DNA of 5,061 nucleotides from an uncultured Collinsella sp. (GCA_902478985.1 CABSNH010000120.1:1-5061); one strand, 5' to 3'. Counted from the stretch's first letter, positions 1-5,061 are shown. The notes: generated by a model not told the origin, from the letters alone. Numbers and translations are program-made.

Positions 1-98
1 GTTTCGCCGTGGGTGATGTGGAACGGGTCCTTGTTGTGCTCGTTGAGCAATTCGAACGCACGGTCGCGGGTGATTCCGGCGGAAAGCAGCTCTGCCAT
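1..98 (-). CDS. Probable HD-domain hydrolase, N-terminal fragment
   Basis: Only the first 32 codons are inside the window; the gene continues off the left edge. The ATG at 98-96 is preceded by a strong ribosome binding site, AAGGAG (110-105 on the minus strand), six bases upstream, which fixes the start. The peptide begins MAELLSAGITRDRAFELL and continues with NEHNKDPFHITHGET. The pattern of a short helix, then 'LL-x-E-x-NK-x-x-FHI-x-H', resembles the start of HD/HDIG-type phosphohydrolases, in which the histidine near residue 30 would be an early metal-binding or flanking residue. The diagnostic His-Asp pair lies outside the window, so the family call is an inference from a short stretch. 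The gene is separated from the upstream CarD-like gene by a strong terminator, so it probably has its own promoter in 111-161. I could not identify clear -35/-10 boxes there. Confidence 0.55.
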   Translation of the reverse strand, partial: MAELLSAGITRDRAFELLNEHNKDPFHITHGE

Positions 99-159
99 AA
101 AAGACTCCTTGTGTTCGTAGGTATCGCTAAGAATGAATACTACTAGAACGACTAGAGCG

Positions 160-202
160 AAAAAACCACCACAAAGGTGCCTGTCCCCTTTGTGGTGGTT
201 TT
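160..202 (-). terminator. Strong intrinsic terminator after the CarD-like gene
   Basis: A perfect 16-bp inverted repeat (162-177 and 187-202) encloses a 9-base loop. Read on the minus strand it is followed by six Ts (165-160), the classical layout of a Rho-independent terminator. It begins 12 bases after the stop codon of the minus-strand CarD-like gene and so most likely ends that transcript before the downstream HD-domain gene. The upper stem and loop read AAAGGTGCCTGTCCCCTTT on the plus strand, which looks like a dispersed repeat seed rather than a random stem (inference). Confidence 0.85.
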
Positions 203-214
203 GGCGTGGGCAGG

Positions 215-700
215 TTAGTTGAGGGCGGCTTGGGCTAGGCGGGCTTCGGCGGCCTCTTCGGTGACGCCCAGGGCCACGGCGAACTCCTCGATGGAGCGGC
301 GCTTGGCTTCCTTGAGTACGCGCATGTAGTAGGAGCTGGGCTTTTTATCTGCTTCCTCGGCCTGGCGAATACGGTGCATCATGGTTTTTGCCACGCGAAC
401 CGTCTCGGGCGCGCCCAGCTTGAGCTGCTGCTTAAAGTGCGTCTCCTCGAGCGAGCTATTGCGCTCGGTAAAGGTGTCGCACTCCAGCTCATCGTAGTGG
501 CTCAGCAGGTGCTCTGCATCTTGCTGGGAGATAGCGGCATGCAGACGGTCGGCCTGCGCCACGGGGTACATGAGAATCGTCTGCGCATGTCCCTGCTTGG
601 TCTCGAGCAACAACATGGGCTGCGGTGTGTCGTCCCTAAAGCCGACGACGGTGCAGACTCCCTGACCCGGATGAATGACGTGTTGACCGATTGAGAACAT
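215..700 (-). CDS. CarD/CdnL-family RNA polymerase-binding transcription regulator
   Basis: This is a complete 161-residue protein. Residues 3-21 (SIGQHVIHPGQGVCTVVGF) are the hallmark first strands of the CarD_CdnL_TRCF Tudor-like domain, which binds the beta subunit of RNA polymerase. In the family, the helical C-terminal part contacts DNA near the upstream edge of the -10 element and stabilises the open complex. Here residues 72-161 are predicted mostly helical and basic (MMHRIRQ at 107-113, KEAKRR at 130-135), ending in a family-like ALGVTEEAAEARL (143-155). The length is normal for the family. The start ATG (700-698) has GGAGGT only three bases upstream (709-704), a strong but tightly spaced site. 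The whole protein contains no tryptophan, although well-studied CarD proteins use a conserved Trp in the C-terminal domain to wedge into the DNA. This may therefore be a diverged paralogue rather than the housekeeping CarD. A strong terminator follows it. Confidence 0.85.
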   Translation of the reverse strand: MFSIGQHVIHPGQGVCTVVGFRDDTPQPMLLLETKQGHAQTILMYPVAQADRLHAAISQQDAEHLLSHYDELECDTFTERNSSLEETHFKQQLKLGAPETVRVAKTMMHRIRQAEEADKKPSSYYMRVLKEAKRRSIEEFAVALGVTEEAAEARLAQAALN

Positions 701-728
701 GCTACCTCCAACTTATACGAATTTACGT

Positions 729-758
729 ATGTTAAGAATACCACGCTGACGTGCGCAA
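729..758 (-). promoter_or_regulatory. Tentative promoter of the CarD-like gene
   Basis: On the minus strand TTGCGC (758-753) is followed after 18 bases by TAACAT (734-729), which would place the transcript start near 722, about 20 bases before the coding start. A competing extended -10, TGG-TATTCT (743-735), overlaps it but has no good -35 at the right distance. Both are weak matches, so this entry marks the likely promoter region rather than a proven promoter. Confidence 0.22.
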
Positions 759-775
759 ACCATCACTTTATGCAG

Positions 776-946
776 GAAAAGCACACAACTCCGATAGGTT
801 AGAGTATTCGATAAATAGAACGGCTTATCCATACGTTTATGCATTTCCGGAACGTGTATAAACTGCAGGCAAACCGCCAACTTTGTACCGCCGCGCAAGA
901 GCGGTAGTCATTTTTGTGCATATGCAATATCTATTAGCTTTACCCT
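776..946. other. Divergent intergenic region, no gene; small palindromes
   Basis: This is the AT-richer core of the 342-bp gap between the divergent CarD-like gene and argS. I see no supported gene: a 61-codon open frame on the minus strand (898-713) lacks a convincing ribosome binding site and family resemblance. Two small symmetrical sites stand out. TACCGC/GCGGTA (886-891 and 901-906, 9-base loop) is followed by five Ts at 911-915 and could be a weak plus-strand terminator. A perfect 10-bp palindrome TGCATATGCA (917-926) lies about 20 bp upstream of the proposed argS -35 box and could be an operator. Both are weak. Confidence 0.35.
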
Positions 947-975
947 GCGACAGTAGCTACCGCTTGTGATAGAGT
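947..975 (+). promoter_or_regulatory. Probable argS promoter, extended -10 type
   Basis: GCGACA (947-952) matches four of six bases of the -35 consensus. It stands 17 bases ahead of TAGAGT (970-975), which is directly preceded by TGA (967-969), an extended -10 element. The transcript would start near 981-983 and leave a leader of about 60 bases before argS. The GTG at 974 that opens a longer argS reading frame lies inside this -10 box. If the promoter is right, the longer form cannot be made from this transcript. Confidence 0.5.
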
Positions 976-1031
976 GCTACAAACTCTGGCTTTTGCCCTA
1001 CGAGTGACCAAGAGCTCGGGGGCTTTAACAC

Positions 1032-1038
1032 AAGGAGG
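1032..1038 (+). promoter_or_regulatory. Ribosome binding site that sets the argS start
   Basis: AAGGAGG stands four bases before the ATG at 1043. It is a near-perfect Shine-Dalgarno sequence and selects MPEKIEELV as the N terminus over a 23-codon upstream extension that begins with GTG at 974. Confidence 0.85.
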
Positions 1039-1042
1039 ATCT

Positions 1043-2896
1043 ATGCCCGAGAAGATTGAAGAGCTGGTACGCGCTGCGCTTGCTGCGGCCCAGGAGGCCG
1101 GCGACCTTTCCGCATTTGAACTTGACGATTGCGCTATCGAGCGACCGGCTGATACTTCTCATGGCGAGTGGACCTCCACCATGGCCCTGAAGTCTGCCAA
1201 GCTGGCTCATTGCGCCCCGCGCAAGATCGCCGAGGCCGTCGTCGCCCATATGCCCGAGGACCCCGCGATCGAGAAGGTCGAGATCGCCGGTCCTGGCTTC
1301 ATCAACTTCTACCTCTCCGTCGCTGTCAAGAACGCCATCTTTGGCGAGGCCCGCGAGAAGGGTATGGACTTCGCTAAGTCCAACGTCGGTGGCGGCCTGA
1401 AGACCCAGGTCGAGTTCGTCTCCGCCAACCCCGTCGGCCCCATGCACATCGGTCATGGTCGCTGGGCCGCTCTGGGCGACTCCCTTTGCCGTGTGATGGA
1501 CCACGCCGGTTACGACATCCAGCGTGAGTTCTACATCAACGACCACGGCTCTCAGATGAACACCTTCGGCAACTCCATCAGCACGCGCTATATGCAGCTT
1601 GCCGACATCATCGCCAAGCAGGGCGTGGATATCGACGAGGCTCACAAGCTTCTGATCGCCGACCGCGACGCCTTTGTTGCCGACGAGAGCGACGAGCATC
1701 CCGAGACCCATCCGTATCAGGATAACTTTGCCGAGACTCTGGGCAAGGACTCCTACGGCGGCGACTACATCATCGACGAGGCTGCCGAGTTCTGGCGCAC
1801 CGACGGCGATAAGTGGGTCAACGCCGATCCGCAGGAGCGCATGGAGAGCTTCCGCGAGCGCGGCTACGTAAAGATGGTCGACAACATGCGCGACCTTTGC
1901 CACGCCGTTAACTGCGACTTCGATCGTTGGTTCTCCGAGCGCTCTCTGTACGTGAAGGACACCGAGGGCGAGACCGCCGGCACCTCCGCCGTCGACCGCG
2001 CTTTTGAGAAGCTCGACAAGATGGGCTATCTCTACACCAAGGACGGCGCCCTGTGGTTCCGCTCCACCGATCTGGGCGATGACAAGGACCGCGTCCTGAT
2101 CAAGTCCGATGGCGAGTACACCTACTTCGCCTCCGACGTTGCCTATCACTGGGATAAGTTCCAGCGCGTCGACCACGTCATCGACATCTGGGGCGCCGAC
2201 CACCACGGCTACATCGAGCGCGTCCGCTGCGTCTGCGACGCTCTTGGCTATCCCGGCAAGTTTGAGGTTCTGCTGGGCCAGCTCGTCAACCTGCTGCGCA
2301 ACGGCAAACCCGTCCGTATGTCCAAGCGCAAGGGCACCATGGTGACCCTGCAGGAACTCGTCGACGAGGTCGGCTCTGACGCCGCTCGCTACACGCTCAT
2401 CTCCAAGAGCTCCAACCAGATGGTCGACTTCGATATCGAGGCTGTCAAGAAGCGCGACAACTCCAACCCGGTGTACTACGTTCAGTACGCTCACGCTCGC
2501 GTGTGCTCCATCCTGCGTCGTGCCGCAGACGTTACCGCCGAGCAGGCCGCTGAGATGGGCATGAAGGCCGTCGCCGCCAAGGCCATCGGTGAGAACGTCG
2601 ATTACTCGCTGCTGACCGACCCGACCGAGCTCGCCCTTTCGCGTAAGCTCAACGAGCTCACCGACCTCATCGCCAGCTGCGCTCGCGATCGAGCCCCGTT
2701 CCGCCTGACTCACTTTGCCGAGGAGCTCGCCGGCGACTTCCACAGCTTCTACGCCGCCTGCCAGGTTCTGCCGAGCGAGGGCCGTCCCGTCGACCCCGAG
2801 CTCTCGCGCGCCCGTCTGGCTGCCTGCGACGCTGTCCGTGTGACGCTCGCCCTGGTGCTTACCCTCGTTGGCGTTTCTGCCCCCGAGCAGATGTAA
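1043..2896 (+). CDS. argS: Arginyl-tRNA synthetase (class I), complete
   Basis: The 617-residue product would be the cytoplasmic enzyme (EC 6.1.1.19) that charges tRNA-Arg with arginine using ATP; the length is usual for bacterial ArgS. Residues 1 to about 90 form the ArgS-specific N-terminal tRNA-binding domain, with HGEW and AGPGFINFYLS. The catalytic Rossmann domain follows, with VEFVSANPVGPMHIGHGRW containing the HIGH signature (135-138) and the MSKRKG form of the KMSKS loop (426-431). The DALR anticodon-binding domain begins around YYVQYAHAR (478-486) and runs to the family-like C terminus LTLVGVSAPEQM. Many ArgS proteins carry divergent KMSKS loops, so MSKR is not alarming. The start is fixed by AAGGAGG and by the promoter overlapping the alternative GTG. 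No T-box-like leader is visible. The gene appears monocistronic, with its own promoter and terminator, and sits upstream of a rho-like gene on the same strand. Confidence 0.97.
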   Translation: MPEKIEELVRAALAAAQEAGDLSAFELDDCAIERPADTSHGEWTSTMALKSAKLAHCAPRKIAEAVVAHMPEDPAIEKVEIAGPGFINFYLSVAVKNAIFGEAREKGMDFAKSNVGGGLKTQVEFVSANPVGPMHIGHGRWAALGDSLCRVMDHAGYDIQREFYINDHGSQMNTFGNSISTRYMQLADIIAKQGVDIDEAHKLLIADRDAFVADESDEHPETHPYQDNFAETLGKDSYGGDYIIDEAAEFWRTDGDKWVNADPQERMESFRERGYVKMVDNMRDLCHAVNCDFDRWFSERSLYVKDTEGETAGTSAVDRAFEKLDKMGYLYTKDGALWFRSTDLGDDKDRVLIKSDGEYTYFASDVAYHWDKFQRVDHVIDIWGADHHGYIERVRCVCDALGYPGKFEVLLGQLVNLLRNGKPVRMSKRKGTMVTLQELVDEVGSDAARYTLISKSSNQMVDFDIEAVKKRDNSNPVYYVQYAHARVCSILRRAADVTAEQAAEMGMKAVAAKAIGENVDYSLLTDPTELALSRKLNELTDLIASCARDRAPFRLTHFAEELAGDFHSFYAACQVLPSEGRPVDPELSRARLAACDAVRVTLALVLTLVGVSAPEQM

Positions 2897-2944
2897 GCGC
2901 TGATCATTTGACTGCGTTGGTTTGGTTTAACTGAGCCTTCTAAG

Positions 2945-2975
2945 CCCGATCTCCCATGCGGAGGTCGGGTTTTTT
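2945..2975 (+). terminator. Intrinsic terminator of argS
   Basis: CCCGATCTCC (2945-2954) pairs with GGAGGTCGGG (2960-2969) around a 5-base loop, with a single T-G wobble. Six Ts follow (2970-2975). It begins 48 bases after the argS stop and should end the argS transcript, making the downstream rho-like gene a separate unit. Confidence 0.92.
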
Positions 2976-3018
2976 GCGTTTGGCGGTGCTTTTTGGCGTG
3001 TTGGAAAATGCTACTAAA

Positions 3019-3174
3019 TCACAACTATACCGGTTTACTACGATGAATCGAGGGATTCCAATCACACTGGCTTTTCACCGAAAAGTGCAAGCCATCTAGC
3101 TGGGGTTTTATTTTTCCGGGTTTTGGCGTGGTCGTGGTTGAGCGATTCATCGTAGTAAACAGCCATAGTTTTGA
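3019..3174 (-). repeat. Inverted-repeat-bounded element, copy 1 (MITE-like or structured)
   Basis: A perfect 18-bp inverted repeat, GTTTACTACGATGAATCG (3033-3050) against its complement (3143-3160), bounds a 92-bp interior. With mismatches allowed the arms extend outward to 3019-3050 and 3143-3174, giving 28 matches in 32. The interior has a hairpin CTTTTC-acc-GAAAAG (3071-3085) and, on the minus strand, a block ACCACGCC. Read on the minus strand, the 122 bp between the outermost TACTACG/CGTAGTA bases (3036-3157) align without gaps to the second element downstream, at about 61% by hand count. No plausible protein is encoded. The short open frames crossing it (for example 3247-3062 minus) are better explained as chance frames through a repeat. 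A 7-bp direct repeat GAAAATG (3004-3010 and 3173-3179) lies near the ends but does not abut both arms cleanly, so a target-site duplication is not established. Confidence 0.75.
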
Positions 3175-3242
3175 AAATGACCCTAGGGGACGGAGGAAAA
3201 CGGATCATTTTTGTCCCGTGGAGGAGCGGTGGGATACCTTCT
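3175..3242. other. Spacer between the two elements, itself symmetrical
   Basis: The 68 bp between the two elements are not empty. CCCTAGGG (3181-3188) is a palindrome, GGGAC (3187-3191) can pair with GTCCC (3213-3217), and AAAATGA (3174-3180) can pair with TCATTTT (3205-3211). These pairings form a nested but imperfect hairpin. The stretch around 3186-3217 resembles a dispersed intergenic repeat in its GGGAC/GTCCC-bounded layout, but I see only one copy in the window, so this is inference. Confidence 0.35.
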
Positions 3243-3402
3243 GCCAAGAATCGGGGGCATCTACTACGTTTAAGTGCGTACCCCGAACCACGCCGAAAAT
3301 CGCAATATTAAAACCGCAGGTAGCAGGTCTGCGACTTTCGAAAAATAGTGAGTATGGTCAGGGGTGCGGGGGCAAACGTAGTAGATGGGCGCGATTCGTG
3401 GC
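3243..3402 (+). repeat. Inverted-repeat-bounded element, copy 2 (MITE-like or structured)
   Basis: A perfect 14-bp inverted repeat, CATCTACTACGTTT (3258-3271) against its complement (3374-3387), bounds a 102-bp interior. Allowing mismatches, the arms extend outward to 3243-3271 and 3374-3402, giving 25 matches in 29. The TACTACG-to-CGTAGTA core (3262-3383) is 122 bp, exactly as long as in copy 1. It aligns to the reverse complement of copy 1, sharing TACTACG, ACCACGCC, TAAAACC, CAG-x-TAG, TTTCG and CGTAGTA in the same register. An internal stem CGCAG/CTGCG (3315-3319 and 3329-3333) has a 9-base loop. No protein is evident; the 158-codon plus-strand frame 3128-3604 crosses both elements and is not believed. 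Confidence 0.75.
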
Positions 3403-3636
3403 GTGTCGATCTTGGGGCCGATGCCCTTGCCCCTTAGCTGTTCCGTTTTCTCGATGCTTGAGGCTTGACCTGCCTTCTTCTTATGAGTTGCGGTGGAATG
3501 GTTCCTGCTTGAGAGGTGTCGGCCGGGATTTGGGAACTATTTCACCGCAGCTTATGATGTGGCGATGGTGTGCGCCGGAACTTTGTAAAGAGTGTTCCTT
3601 TTGACTAGTCGTTTAAGAACGCCCCCGATGACTAAG
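3403..3636. other. Unassigned intergenic stretch
   Basis: I find no supported gene, RNA or repeat here. It contains a short GGGC-CGAT-GCCC hairpin (3415-3426) without a T-run, and scattered TTGAC boxes (for example 3601-3605) without a partner -10 at a usable distance. Open frames in this stretch belong to frames that cross the repeats or run antisense to the rho-like gene. It could be decayed coding sequence or a far upstream part of the rho leader. Confidence 0.3.
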
Positions 3637-3664
3637 TTGCAGGTGGCAGCGGTTGTGTTACACT
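3637..3664 (+). promoter_or_regulatory. Possible promoter of the rho-like gene
   Basis: TTGCAG (3637-3642) is followed after 16 bases by TACACT (3659-3664), which is directly preceded by TGT (3656-3658), an extended -10. The -35 matches only three of six consensus bases. A transcript starting near 3671 would have a leader of about 140 bases before the GTG start. Confidence 0.33.
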
Positions 3665-3669
3665 TACGC

Positions 3670-3784
3670 TGCGTATTTGACGCAATCATCTCGATACAGA
3701 TCAATGGTGCCCGTCGCTTTTTGGACGGAGCTAGACTGTTTAGCCGCCCTGAAGGTATATGCAGGGAGCATGTGATCGCAGGGC
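3670..3784 (+). promoter_or_regulatory. Possibly structured leader of the rho-like gene
   Basis: Several short perfect stems follow one another: TGCGT/ACGCA (3670-3674, 3680-3684), CCGTC/GACGG (3711-3715, 3724-3728), and CCCTG (3747-3751) with CAGGG (3762-3766). The last left arm, extended to GCCCTG (3746-3751), can instead pair with CAGGGC (3779-3784), so two mutually exclusive hairpins are possible just ahead of the start codon. Rho genes in several bacteria are autoregulated through their leaders. Whether these short stems matter here is an inference. Confidence 0.25.
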
Positions 3785-3809
3785 TTGAAAAGAAAGTTGA
3801 GCAAACACT

Positions 3810-5061
3810 GTGTCTGATCAACAACAAGAAAACGAAATAACGACGACGCAAACGGCTCCCGCTGCACCGGTTACGTCGGACCAGGCCGTGCTGCCCGCGC
3901 CGGCGCAGGTCTCGGCTCCCGAGGCGCCTAAGGCCGCCGCGCCCACCACGCCCGTTGCTAGCGAGGAGGCTGCTCCCGCTAAGCCCAAGCGTACGCGTCG
4001 TGTGGCCAAGCCTGCTGCGGACGGCGAGGATGCCGAAAAGCCCAAGCGTCGTACGACGCGCACCACGCGCGCGAAGCGGCCCGTTGCCACCGATGCTTCG
4101 GTCCCCATTTCCGATGAGGTCGCGCAGGCCCGTGCACTGGCGCAGATTAGCGAGGCCCAGGTTGTGCGTGCCCGCCGTCGCGCTGCCGAGCGCGAGGCCG
4201 CGGCATTGACTGAGCTCGCTGCGCCGGTCGCCCCCGAGGCTCCTGCTGCCGAACAGTCGGCCGAGAAGCCGGCACCGCGCACGCGTCGCCGTGCGGCAGC
4301 CAAGACGCAGCAACCCGTCGAGCAGCTGACTCCTGAGGTCGCTGAAGCTCCGGCTCGTTCTGCGGCAGGGGAGGGCGCTTCCTCCGCCGAGCCCGTCGTG
4401 CACGCTGAGGCCAACGAGGTTCCCGCCGTTGATCCGGCTCTGCGCCCGCATCGTCGCGGCCGCAAGCCCAAGGCGTTTGTTGAGGCCGAGAAAGCCGCTG
4501 CCGCAGCAGCTGCTGCTCAGAGCGCAGCGGTGACGGCCGAGCCCACGGCTACGGCCGACGCCCCGGTCCAGGACGTTCCGTCCACCGAGGCTCCCGCATC
4601 TGTCGATGCCGAGTCCGTCGATGTCCGCCCCGGCCGTAGCCGTCGCACCGCGGCAAAGCGCTCGACGAAGGCGAAGGCCAAGGCCGACGCCGAGGCCAAG
4701 CCCGTCGACGATAAGTCCTCGGAGGCAACCGCCGATGCCGCTTCCGAGGCCGAGAGCGCCGATCAGCCGGCAACTGAGAAGCCCAAGCGTACGCGCAAGA
4801 AGTCCGCAAGGGCCAAGGTTGCCGAGCAGCAGGGCGACGCCGATCCCAGCGCCCATGCCAACGCCGATGCCAAGGCAGAGGGCGAGGCCCCGTCCGGCAC
4901 CGATGCGCCCGCAGCCGCGGCTGACGGGGGCGTCGAGACCGAAGAGGGCGCCCGCCCCAACCGTCGTCAGCACAAGCGCAGCGACGAGCGCAACGACCGC
5001 AAGGACGATCGCAACAACGACCGCCGCAGCCGTCAGCGCGACCGCAAACAGCGCAATAGGG
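3810..5061 (+). CDS. rho: Probable transcription termination factor Rho, N-terminal extension (partial)
   Basis: The frame is open from GTG 3810 to the right edge (417 codons) and continues outside. An in-frame TGA at 3798-3800 makes this GTG the first possible start (MSDQQQENEITTTQ); its Shine-Dalgarno site is poor. The visible protein is low complexity: Ala/Glu/Pro/Val-rich segments alternate with basic clusters at residues 58-64 (KPKRTRR), 77-90, 156-165 (PRTRRRAAAK), 212-221 (RPHRRGRKPK), 273-284 and 324-336 (KPKRTRKKSARAK). From 382 to 417 it becomes Arg/Asp/Asn/Lys-rich. Actinobacterial Rho proteins carry such a basic, disordered insertion near the N terminus ahead of or within the RNA-binding domain, and rho downstream of argS is plausible for this group. 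The Rho OB-fold, Walker motifs and Q/R loops are not in the window. Other proteins with long basic Ala/Glu-rich tails, such as IF-2 or RNase E/G, remain possible. If it is Rho, it would be the hexameric RNA helicase that ends untranslated transcripts. Confidence 0.68.
   Translation, partial: MSDQQQENEITTTQTAPAAPVTSDQAVLPAPAQVSAPEAPKAAAPTTPVASEEAAPAKPKRTRRVAKPAADGEDAEKPKRRTTRTTRAKRPVATDASVPISDEVAQARALAQISEAQVVRARRRAAEREAAALTELAAPVAPEAPAAEQSAEKPAPRTRRRAAAKTQQPVEQLTPEVAEAPARSAAGEGASSAEPVVHAEANEVPAVDPALRPHRRGRKPKAFVEAEKAAAAAAAAQSAAVTAEPTATADAPVQDVPSTEAPASVDAESVDVRPGRSRRTAAKRSTKAKAKADAEAKPVDDKSSEATADAASEAESADQPATEKPKRTRKKSARAKVAEQQGDADPSAHANADAKAEGEAPSGTDAPAAAADGGVETEEGARPNRRQHKRSDERNDRKDDRNNDRRSRQRDRKQRNR

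Noticed and set aside
974..1042. A 23-residue N-terminal extension of ArgS starting at GTG 974
   Set aside because: The GTG lies inside the likely -10 box, has no ribosome binding site, and the ATG at 1043 has a near-perfect one.
2318..2335. MSKRKG instead of KMSKS in ArgS as a possible defect
   Set aside because: Divergent KMSKS loops are common in arginyl-tRNA synthetases and the rest of the protein is intact.
1025..2743. A 572-codon open frame antisense to argS
   Set aside because: It lies in a frame opposed to a clear ArgS and shows the Val/Leu/Ala/Asp/Gly-rich composition expected from the reverse complement of high-GC coding sequence; it has no family motif.
3062..3247. A 61-codon minus-strand frame through copy 1 and the spacer
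   Set aside because: It is made mostly of the repeat and spacer; any database matches would probably be other repeat copies annotated as hypothetical proteins.
3019..3402. CRISPR array or retron as an explanation for the paired repeats
   Set aside because: The repeats are inverted, only two units exist, spacer lengths do not fit CRISPR, and no Cas or reverse transcriptase gene is in the window.
3128..3604. A 158-codon plus-strand frame across the repeats
   Set aside because: It crosses both inverted-repeat elements, has no domain resemblance and lacks a good ribosome binding site.
3592..3840. An 82-codon plus-strand frame ahead of and overlapping the rho-like start
   Set aside because: It has no recognisable family and no strong ribosome binding site, and it overlaps the proposed promoter and the first codons of the rho-like gene in another frame. 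A leader peptide cannot be fully excluded.
3552..4973. A 473-codon open frame antisense to the rho-like gene
   Set aside because: Its Gly/Leu/Arg-rich content mirrors the Ala/Glu/Pro-rich codons on the other strand, and no domain is recognisable.

Overview
The window looks like the chromosome of a Coriobacteriia-type actinobacterium, most likely Collinsella or a close relative. The grounds are high-GC codon use rich in GCC, GAG and CGC, strong Shine-Dalgarno sites, and an arginyl-tRNA synthetase gene followed by a gene whose long basic, alanine-rich N-terminal extension resembles actinobacterial Rho. The genus is an inference from protein style and layout, not from a marker gene.

Left part (1-700, minus strand): the first 32 codons of a probable HD-domain hydrolase, preceded in its direction of transcription by a CarD/CdnL-family RNA polymerase-binding regulator (215-700). 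A strong intrinsic terminator (160-202) lies between them, so they are probably separate transcripts.

Middle (701-2975): a 342-bp divergent intergenic region holds a plausible extended -10 promoter for argS. The complete argS gene (1043-2896, 617 aa) follows and ends at a clear intrinsic terminator (2945-2975).

Right part (2976-3809): over 800 bp with no convincing gene. Its main content is two inverted-repeat-bounded elements (about 3019-3174 and 3243-3402). They lie in opposite orientation and align without gaps over a 122-bp core at about 61% identity by hand count. In both, the arms are self-complementary but differ in sequence between the copies. This is the most interesting signal in the window. 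After them come an unassigned stretch, a possible promoter and a possibly structured leader.

End (3810-5061, plus strand): the first 417 codons of a gene starting with GTG, probably rho. All that is visible is a disordered Ala/Glu/Pro-rich tail with repeated basic clusters, ending in an Arg/Asp/Asn-rich stretch. The catalytic ATPase part would lie beyond the window.

The recognisable genes concern the transcription machinery (CarD-like factor, Rho) and translation (ArgS). None of them suggests a defence or mobile gene cassette; the novelty lies in the non-coding stretch between argS and the rho-like gene.
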